14,113 nt of DNA from UBA4582 sp047630175 (GTDB lineage Bacteria > Pseudomonadota > Gammaproteobacteria > Pseudomonadales > Azotimanducaceae): NCBI GenBank assembly GCA_047630175.1, contig JBLHVI010000085.1, forward strand, positions 1 to 14,113. The letters run 5' to 3'. The position numbers were made by a program, and so were the translations under genes. This document shows positions 1 to 5,976 of this stretch, piece after piece; the stretch's first letter is position 1, and each line of letters begins with the position of its first letter. The notes beneath the pieces are model-generated. The model was not told the origin of the DNA. It did not search any database and saw nothing but the letters and a program-made list of their open reading frames with translations.

Positions 1-440
1 GGTGAAGACTTCGCTTATCAGCATGCGTGCTAGTGTAGTCGCGCAATAGTTCTTGGGCAACGTTTGTTGGTCTGCTGGGTTTGCGTCCTGCTCTGACCAA
101 TGCGTTGCATTGTGTTGATCGCAGTTTTGAGCGCCCGCCGTTACCCAATGATACCCTCCTGTGCGGGAGTTTTTTCTGAGACGCTGTTTGCGCAGAAATT
201 TAGCGAGCAAGGGTCGGGGCTATCGCGCTTTTATCGACGGCGTAGTTGTGGCTAGAGGCAGTATCCCGCGTGCTGTTTTTGAAGGTCCTGGCAATATGAG
301 TCAGCAATTTTTGCGGGTACTCGCCCCGCCATTTTTCAGTGAATGCATTAAATGATGACCCTGCGTACGGCGCCGGCGTGAATTCTCAGATCTGGATGTC
401 GCAGAGCATTCAGCAAACCATTGTGGGCATTGACTAAGCA
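1..440. other. No supported gene at left edge
   Basis: No reading frame here looks like a recognisable protein. An open stretch at 161-355 (+) would give 64 residues that I cannot place in any family. In the frame of the following hydrolase pseudogene, codons are open from about 350 to a TAA at 435-437, so part of this region may be the decayed N-terminus of that gene. A short hairpin with a T run at 156-175 is listed separately. Confidence 0.5.
156..175 (+). terminator. Possible weak intrinsic terminator
   Basis: CTCCT (156-160) can pair with GGGAG (165-169), including one G-U pair, across a four-base loop, and is followed at once by six T residues (170-175). The stem is short, so this could be chance. 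If real, it would end transcription arriving on the + strand from outside the window. Confidence 0.3.
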
Positions 441-1232
441 GCGGTGTCTTTTTGGCTTGGTCATGCCGGTGTTCTGTTAGCGTTGGACGGGGTTCGATTA
501 TTCGTCGATCCGGTGTTCTCCGACCGAGTGTCTCCCCTGCGTTTTGCTGGGCCAAAATATTCTCATCCGCCACCTGTTACGCGATCGGCATTGCAAAGTA
601 TCGTTGCTGTGGTGATTTCTCACGATCATTATGATCACCCCGATATGCCAACCATTCAACACCTAGCCTTGAAAGCTGCTCATTTTTATGTGCTTTTGGG
701 TGTCGGCGTGCATCTGCGGCGCTGGGGGGTCTAGAAGATCAAATTGTCGACATGGAATGATGGGAATCAAAGCCTGTTGGTAATCTACAGATTGCTTGTA
801 CGCTATCTCGGCACTATTCAGGAAGAGGCCTCGCTGACGTTAAAGCGACACGCTGGTGTTCTTGGACAATCATTGGGCCTAAATATCGGATTTTTAGAGT
901 GGCGATGCAGGTTTTGCTGATCACTTGCAACAGCTAGCGGATCGCTTTCGTGGCGTCGATCTGAACATAATAAAAGTCGGCGTCTATGGTCCAAGTGACG
1001 CCTGCTATGACATACACTTTGACCCAGAGCATGCCGTCGAGGCGTACGACATGCTTGGCAGAAAACGCATGCTGGCAGTCTACTGGGCAGTCTTTACTAT
1101 AGGCTCTCACGATTGGGACGAACCCACAAAACGCCACTGAACGCAGTGCCAGCAAGTGGCGCAATAATCATCACGACCCGCGTGGGGCAGGTTGTAACAG
1201 CTGGGAAACCCTTTTTGTCAGAACGTTGGTCG
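441..1232 (+). pseudogene. Decayed MBL-fold metal-dependent hydrolase (UlaG/NAPE-PLD-like)
   Basis: The frame opening at 444 encodes FWLGHAGVLL, then DPVFSDR, FAGPK and the metal-binding motif SHDHYDHPD, closing with LGVGVHLRRWGV. This is the usual order in metallo-beta-lactamase-fold hydrolases of the UlaG/NAPE-phospholipase D type. The gene is clearly dead. The frame breaks at a run of six G (724-729). Homology continues one frame over (LEDQIVDME) to an in-frame TGA at 758-760, where the family normally has Trp. It continues with HYSGRGL and WTIIGP, then shifts again near the T run at 891-895 to reach SGDAGFADH and DPEHAVEAY. The conserved metal-ligand His in the late AIHWG-type motif is Tyr (AVYWAVF). 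A third shift near 1130 gives a tail-like segment (RVGQVVTAGKPFLSERW) to about 1232; this last part is less certain. In-frame TAA at 435 precedes the best homology. The breaks are too many to be sequencing error. Confidence 0.85.
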
Positions 1233-1409
1233 TCGATCCACCCGTAAAGCGATTTCAGCACGTGCTGCTGCAGACATTAACTTGATGCGCAGCCAATCCA
1301 ATGCCGCGAGCAATGCGTGTTTGGCGGCGCCATAGAAGCCCGTTTTGCTTCGTTTTACTGCGTCCGGTACACCCAGTGAATTTTCAGAAGCAGTGACCAT
1401 CAACCACCC
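1218..1409 (-). pseudogene. Remnant of a short-chain dehydrogenase/reductase (SDR)
   Basis: On the - strand, 63 open codons ending in a stop at 1218-1220 read VTASENSLGVPDAVKR, then GFYGAAKHALLAALDWLRI. This matches the middle of classical SDR oxidoreductases: the serine of the catalytic strand (TASENS) followed by the YxxxK active site (Y-G-A-A-K) and the helix after it. The Rossmann nucleotide-binding half that should precede it is absent; upstream the frame runs into the 13-bp tandem repeats and then into antisense of the gamma-glutamyltransferase gene. The C-terminal third is also missing. Its 3' end abuts or overlaps the decayed hydrolase from the opposite strand. Recognition is by motif only and the piece cannot fold as an enzyme by itself. 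Confidence 0.65.
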
Positions 1410-1418
1410 TCGTTGGCT

Positions 1419-1483
1419 GACAAAGACAATCGACAAAGACAATCGACAAAGACAACCGACAAAGACGACCGACAAAGACGAAT
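1419..1483. repeat. Five tandem copies of a 13-bp unit
   Basis: Five head-to-tail copies of GACAAAGACAATC start at 1419, 1432, 1445, 1458 and 1471. The first two are identical; the third ends in AACC, the fourth in GACC and the fifth in GAAT, so divergence grows from left to right. The array starts 10 bp beyond the last recognisable codon of the SDR remnant and lies about 140 bp upstream of the gamma-glutamyltransferase start. The unit is not a multiple-of-three length, so expansion would break any frame through it. Confidence 0.9.
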
Positions 1484-1557
1484 TACCAGATGCAGGGAGG
1501 ACCGCCGCACTTATCTCTGCTAAGCAAGCTGCGCCTGCACCTACCTTGATATGGCGG

Positions 1558-1563
1558 TATACT
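1558..1563 (+). promoter_or_regulatory. Possible -10 element for the gamma-glutamyltransferase gene
   Basis: TATACT matches the sigma-70 -10 consensus at five of six positions and would put a start site about 57 nt before the ATG at 1627. I see no convincing -35 hexamer at the usual spacing, so this is weak. Confidence 0.25.
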
Positions 1564-1626
1564 GATGGGTGAATATACGGATTTATGAGTTCAAGCCCAC
1601 CCGTGTTTAGTAATGAAGAGACTGCT

Positions 1627-3342
1627 ATGGCCAAATTATCGATACCATATTTTTTCGCTGCTGTTCTGCTTATTGGCCTGTTGTATGGTTGTTCCCCTGC
1701 AGAAGTGCAATCAGATAAAAAGACAGTGATTGCACCCGCCAGTGCTGCGGTGGCTATGCCCGATAAGTTCGCAGCGGATATTGCGGCGGAAGTTTTGATG
1801 GCTGGCGGCAATGCCATCGATGCGGCCGTAGCTGCAGCTTTTTCTCTGGCGGTGACGTACCCTGAAGCGGGTAATATCGGCGGTGGTGGCTTTATGGTGA
1901 TGTATGTGAATAGTGAGCCATTGTTTCTCGATTACCGCGAAGCGGCGCCGGCTGCAGCCTATCGTGACATGTATCTTGATGAGCAGGGGAATGTTATCCC
2001 CGACCTAAGCCTGGTCGGCCATCGTTCGTCTGGCGTGCCGGGAACCGTGGCCGGTCTGTGGGCCGCGCATCAACGCTTCGGTGCATTGCCTTGGCGGCGG
2101 TTGGTGCAACCCGCAATAAGGCTTGCTCAGGCTGGTTTCATAGCTGGGCCGCAGGTCACCGAGCGAGCCGCAAAATCAGTTGCAGATTATGCCGCAGTGA
2201 CTAATTTCGAAGATTATTTTGGCGATCTTCAGGTCGGTGAAGTGTTTCAGCAACCAGCGTTAGCTGTCACGTTACAACGCATTGCCGATGCAGGTGCTGA
2301 TGGTTTTTATAAAGGCGCGACCGCAGCTGCTATCACTGAAGAAATGGCGCGGGGTGGCGGCTTGATAACCATCAAAGATCTAGCGAACTATCGCCCAGTG
2401 TGGCGAGATCCGCTGGTAGCCGACTGGCGTGGCAGTCAAATTATTGCATCATCGCCACCCAGTTCTGGCGGATTTGCAGTAATCGCTCTGCTAAAAATGA
2501 AAGATTATCTGGCAGATCAATTTGCGGGATTGGCGCACAACTCCATTGAGTACATTCATCTGGTGGCGGAGATGGAAAAGCGGGTTTATGCCGATCGTGC
2601 TGAATTTTTAGGCGATCCCGATTTTTTTGACTTTGATATCCAGCGCTTGATCAATGAAGACTATCTGAAGCGTCGAGCCGCCGAGGTTAATTCGAAGAGT
2701 ATCTCTGCCTTGACTGCAGCGCAGCCGGGCCTTGAAAGTCACGACACGATTCATTTTTCTATTATCGACTTTGATGGCAACGCGGTGTCGAACACTTACA
2801 CAATTAATGGCTGGTTCGGTAGTCACGTGGTTATCGAAGGTGCTGGCTTTCTACTTAACAATGAAATGGATGATTTTAGCGTTAAACCGGGTGTGCCTAA
2901 CTATTATGGTGTGGTGGGCGATACGGCAAATGCAATTGAGCCGGGCAAGCGTATGTTGTCATCCATGTCGCCAACAATCCTCGTCCGCGACGATCAAGTT
3001 GAGATGGTTGTTGGCGCGCAGGGTGGTTCAACTATTATTACCTCCGTGTTCCAAGCGATCGTCAATGTCAGTGAATTCGGGATGACCGCTGATGCCGCGG
3101 TGGAGCAGTCCTATTTCCATCACCAATTGTTACCTATCAACCTGATCACCTATAGCCCAACACGACCACTGCCTACTGAAGTGATTACCGCTGGGCAGCA
3201 GCAGTTTGGCTATTCGATTGTGCCTCACGCTTGGGAGTTTGGTGATATTCAACTGATAACACGTGATGCTAATGGCCTGCAGGCGGCGTCTGACTCACGC
3301 GGCCGGGGCAAGTCTATCGTGCTTGAGCAAGGCGCTAAATAG
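1627..3342 (+). CDS. ggt: Gamma-glutamyltransferase (lipoprotein form)
   Basis: An N-terminal nucleophile hydrolase that cleaves and transfers the gamma-glutamyl group of glutathione and related peptides in the periplasm. The 571-residue length is normal for the family. Family landmarks appear in order: GGNAIDAAVAAAFSLAV and GNIGGGGFMV near the N-terminus, PPSSGG in the large subunit, then the autocleavage site D-T-I-H-F-S with catalytic Thr at residue 374. These are followed by LNNEMDDFS, SSMSPTI and GGSTIITSVFQAI in the small subunit. I start at the ATG at 1627, preceded by GAAGAG, because it gives a clean signal peptide with a lipobox-like LYGC (Cys22). A frame-consistent upstream ATG at 1585 would bury that signal behind 14 extra residues. 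Ser follows the Cys, which suggests outer-membrane sorting. The lipobox has Tyr at -2, which is unusual. It stands alone downstream of decayed genes; 91 bp separate it from the next gene. Confidence 0.95.
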   Translation: MAKLSIPYFFAAVLLIGLLYGCSPAEVQSDKKTVIAPASAAVAMPDKFAADIAAEVLMAGGNAIDAAVAAAFSLAVTYPEAGNIGGGGFMVMYVNSEPLFLDYREAAPAAAYRDMYLDEQGNVIPDLSLVGHRSSGVPGTVAGLWAAHQRFGALPWRRLVQPAIRLAQAGFIAGPQVTERAAKSVADYAAVTNFEDYFGDLQVGEVFQQPALAVTLQRIADAGADGFYKGATAAAITEEMARGGGLITIKDLANYRPVWRDPLVADWRGSQIIASSPPSSGGFAVIALLKMKDYLADQFAGLAHNSIEYIHLVAEMEKRVYADRAEFLGDPDFFDFDIQRLINEDYLKRRAAEVNSKSISALTAAQPGLESHDTIHFSIIDFDGNAVSNTYTINGWFGSHVVIEGAGFLLNNEMDDFSVKPGVPNYYGVVGDTANAIEPGKRMLSSMSPTILVRDDQVEMVVGAQGGSTIITSVFQAIVNVSEFGMTADAAVEQSYFHHQLLPINLITYSPTRPLPTEVITAGQQQFGYSIVPHAWEFGDIQLITRDANGLQAASDSRGRGKSIVLEQGAK

Positions 3343-3433
3343 TGGGGTATGGCCGTGCTTTGTTTATAGCCACATTTATGACAACATTTATCTTCCTAAG
3401 GTGCCCCATAACGCGGCTTGTCTGTTAATATCA

Positions 3434-4102
3434 ATGGTCATGAAATCAGCCAAACCTATTCTTCAGCTCACCAGTTACTATCTGGTCATCATCGCTGTCT
3501 TTTATGCGCTGATTTCATTCTTCCCTAATATTTTGCAGTACAGTCCGATCGGCGGTACTGCAAAGCTATCTTCAGGGATGAGCGAACTTGTTTCTGGGAC
3601 AGCGACGCCTATTAGTATCGATTCTTTGCACCAGATAATTTCTCTGGGGCTGGCGTTGCTGGGTGTGCTGGTGCTTATGGAGCCTGTTGCCTGGGTTTAT
3701 ATGGGCGCCCGGCGGCGCATGGGTCGCAGTCAGTCTTTTATCCTAACATTGCTGCTTCTGCCGATTGTGGTGGCTGGCATTGTTGTTATTGTTCAAAACT
3801 CATTGGCGCTCGCCTTTAGTCTTGCGGGTATTGTTGCTGCCGTAAGGTTCAGGCTAACCCTTGATGATACACTTGACGCCATTTTTATCTTTGTCGCTAT
3901 CGGTGCAGGGCTTGCAGCGGGCATCGCCGCGCTGGAAATTGCTTTGGTGGTAACGGTTGTTTTCAATTACGCAATCTTGTTGTTCTGGGAGCTCGATTAT
4001 GGCGATGAGGTATCCGTCAATCGATGGTTTACTAAGGTCTGGATGCAAGCTGATAAGCCTCTCGACAAAACCCCACAGGCGCCCACCGATACTTCGGGCT
4101 AA
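3434..4102 (+). CDS. DUF4956 family membrane protein
   Basis: A 222-residue integral membrane protein. Hydrophobic segments lie near residues 7-32, 59-85, 97-117, 120-136 and 142-180. The highly conserved DUF4956 core is visible: SFILTLLLLPIVVAGIVVI, then NSLALAFSLAGIVAAVRFR, then DTLDAIFIFVAIGAGLAAG. The biochemical function of the family is unknown; in many bacteria its gene lies beside polyphosphate polymerase (VTC-domain) and CotH-like genes. The frame is open from 3263, but that would overlap the preceding gene. The ATG at 3434 (or 3440) starts just before the first membrane segment, and neither has a clear Shine-Dalgarno. The acidic-to-polar C-terminal tail (from about residue 190) is coded in the stretch that overlaps the next gene. 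Closeness to ppk fits a polyphosphate link, which is inference. Confidence 0.85.
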   Translation: MVMKSAKPILQLTSYYLVIIAVFYALISFFPNILQYSPIGGTAKLSSGMSELVSGTATPISIDSLHQIISLGLALLGVLVLMEPVAWVYMGARRRMGRSQSFILTLLLLPIVVAGIVVIVQNSLALAFSLAGIVAAVRFRLTLDDTLDAIFIFVAIGAGLAAGIAALEIALVVTVVFNYAILLFWELDYGDEVSVNRWFTKVWMQADKPLDKTPQAPTDTSG

Positions 4103-4904
4103 CGCGCTACTGCTCATCAGCTTATTGGCTCTCAGCGCCTGTGCGGATGAGGCCGAAGATGATGCCTCCGCTGTCAGGGCCGACGGTGATGGTTGGATAT
4201 TGCCAGACGCAATACGTGAGGTCTCAGGTCTCGCTGTCGATGATAGCGGTCGGTTATACCTGCACGACGATGAGTTAGGGCAAGTGTATCGACTCGACCC
4301 AGCAACCGGTTTAGTAACGACTGTCGCCAAAATACAGGAGCCGCCGCTGCGGGGTGACTTTGAAGGTATTGCGTTGATAGGGGATGACATTTGGCTGGTT
4401 ACCAGTAAGGCAACATTGCATCAAATCAAGGCGGGTCTCATGCTGGCGAATGCGGTGGTTGACAGCGCCGAGTTCAAAACGGGTCTGAAAAAAATCTGCG
4501 AAGTAGAAGGGCTAGACGATTTTGATGGCAAACTGATCATTGCCTGTAAGACTAATTACAAAAAAGAAGATGAGCGCGTAGTCCTGCTTTATAGTTTTGA
4601 TCCGGTCACGCGAGACACCAGCATTTTCTTGAGAGTCAACCTCGTTGAGCTCGGTCAAAAGCACTTTTCGCCGTCAGCGCTAGTGGTTACTACTGACAAG
4701 GTGTACCTGTTAAGTGCCAAACAGCGTCGTCTTATCGTGGTTGATCACGCAGGTGCACTGCTGGCTACCCATAAACTATCCAAGCAAGCGCACCCTCAGG
4801 CGGAAGGGCTCGGCATCCATCAAGATCAGATATTTATCGCCGATGAGGGCAGTAGTCGAGGCGGCAAAATAGTCAGCTACAAAAGACTTATAAGCACTTT
4901 TTAA
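3999..4904 (+). CDS. SdiA-regulated-type beta-propeller lipoprotein
   Basis: Encodes about 301 residues with a lipoprotein signal (LLLISLLALSAC, lipid-accepting Cys48) followed by an acidic linker and repeated blade-like units: REVSGLAVDDSGRLYLHDD, DFEGIALIGDDIWLV, CEVEGLDDFDGKLIIACK and HPQAEGLGIHQDQIFIADEG. The E-G-L/I-A pattern and terminal DEG are typical of the SdiA-regulated (esterase-like beta-propeller) family. No enzyme activity can be assigned; a periplasmic face of the outer membrane is likely. The start is uncertain. ATG 3999 has GGGAG seven bases upstream but gives an unusually long 30-residue leader before the hydrophobic core and overlaps the DUF4956 gene by 104 bp. ATG 4005 or a rare start near 4050 are alternatives. 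The overlap implies co-transcription with the DUF4956 gene. Its 3' end overlaps the convergent gene by 17 bp. Confidence 0.8.
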   Translation: MAMRYPSIDGLLRSGCKLISLSTKPHRRPPILRANALLLISLLALSACADEAEDDASAVRADGDGWILPDAIREVSGLAVDDSGRLYLHDDELGQVYRLDPATGLVTTVAKIQEPPLRGDFEGIALIGDDIWLVTSKATLHQIKAGLMLANAVVDSAEFKTGLKKICEVEGLDDFDGKLIIACKTNYKKEDERVVLLYSFDPVTRDTSIFLRVNLVELGQKHFSPSALVVTTDKVYLLSAKQRRLIVVDHAGALLATHKLSKQAHPQAEGLGIHQDQIFIADEGSSRGGKIVSYKRLISTF

Positions 4905-5976
4905 CGACAGACCACTGGTATTTCTTTTCCGAGGCCAATAGATCGAAGCCCCTATTTAAGTATTTAGCGGCGCTTTTTTTTCTACTTCGATGCAGTAATG
5001 GGTCATTTTTGATCAGATCAATCAACTCGGTTTGCTGCATCAGCAGCCTATTACGAGCGGCCTTCATGACCTCTGGGTCTCGGCAGACGCCCCGAAATAG
5101 GCGCTGAGTTACTTGACTAATGCCAAGCGAAGTCGCCGGCGCGGTGTAAGTCGCATTTACGAGTCCCGTTGAGTCAAAATCATAGATAATGGGTATGTAT
5201 GGTTTCGGTGCGTCAACGTCTTGAACCCGCAGTAGTTTGGCATTGTGACAGCATTCGTTTGGGTCGACTGACTGCACCAGTGAATAGTCGGTGTTGCCTA
5301 TTAAGAACTGAAAATGCTCTAGTAAGGCAGCTTGGGAAGGGTTTAGTTCGTTGTGAGATGTTTTCTTGATTTCATTGGCTGTTTTCAGTTTATTGCGCTT
5401 CGCTAGATTTTTCTTAGTCTCGACGAAAAACCCGGGACGCACGTCGATATCCGATTTGCCGGGCTCACTATAGGTGATTTCTACCCAACGAACGCGATAA
5501 CTTAGAGGCGTTAGAGTGTTCAATAACTTATAAATCAGAAATTCTATGCGCAGATAGTCTAGATAGCTTGCGCCGTTTTTGCACTGCACCACCAGCTTCA
5601 TGTCCCCTTCGCCGGCAAAAGGCGTCTTCGATTTTTGCTCAGATTTTTTGAAGTCTACGCGTAGCGGTGGGAAATGACAGTTAGAAGGTTTGAGGCGAGA
5701 GACACCCCTAAGTGACAGCTCAATAGGTAGTGAGGTTGTGTCGACAGTCAGTTTGCCAGGATAGTCTAGCGTTTTATCACGTGCTTTCGTCATGGTATAA
5801 AAATCCGACTCAAGAGCAATGTTTAAGGGCGCATCGGTGTCGAACAGACCCTCGGCCATGACGAATCCAGGCGCGAGAGTAAATAATGCAAGGATTATTA
5901 GGTGTTTACGAAACCGAGGCATTTCTAACATAAGCTGCCACTTGTTCGACCATTCAGGAGAAAATTCAAGAGGCAT
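4888..5976 (-). CDS. Exported protein with CotH-kinase-like motifs
   Basis: About 362 residues with a Sec-type signal peptide (FRKHLIILALFTLAPGFVMA, cleavage likely after VMA). The mature part has LSLRGVSRL and LRVDF-type strands, then IGNTDYS (226-232), HNAKLL (244-249) and IIYDFDSTGLVNATY (about 263-277). That spacing resembles the catalytic His/Asn and DFD elements of the CotH-like atypical kinase fold, so a periplasmic protein kinase-like role is possible; the assignment is by pattern and is not certain. Four cysteines in the NECCH region and near the C-terminus are compatible with an oxidising compartment. I choose ATG 5976 because GGAG sits seven bases upstream and the start overlaps the ppk stop by 11 bp, suggesting coupling. 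ATG 5931 or 5922 would give a shorter, more classical signal peptide. It is the last gene of the phosphatase-ppk set and ends within the convergent lipoprotein gene. Confidence 0.75.
   Translation of the reverse strand: MPLEFSPEWSNKWQLMLEMPRFRKHLIILALFTLAPGFVMAEGLFDTDAPLNIALESDFYTMTKARDKTLDYPGKLTVDTTSLPIELSLRGVSRLKPSNCHFPPLRVDFKKSEQKSKTPFAGEGDMKLVVQCKNGASYLDYLRIEFLIYKLLNTLTPLSYRVRWVEITYSEPGKSDIDVRPGFFVETKKNLAKRNKLKTANEIKKTSHNELNPSQAALLEHFQFLIGNTDYSLVQSVDPNECCHNAKLLRVQDVDAPKPYIPIIYDFDSTGLVNATYTAPATSLGISQVTQRLFRGVCRDPEVMKAARNRLLMQQTELIDLIKNDPLLHRSRKKSAAKYLNRGFDLLASEKKYQWSVVKKCL

Noticed and set aside
161..355. 64-codon open frame at the left edge
   Set aside because: No recognisable family or ribosome site, and it starts inside a possible terminator hairpin.
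1419..1483. Repeat array as a CRISPR
   Set aside because: Units are 13 bp and directly adjacent with no spacers, and no cas genes are present.
1410..1817. Long - strand open frame continuing upstream of the SDR remnant
   Set aside because: It crosses the tandem repeats and is then antisense to the ggt signal region; only the part up to 1409 resembles a protein family.
3854..4390. 178-codon open frame on the - strand
   Set aside because: Antisense to two well supported + strand genes and of low-complexity Ser/Ala composition.
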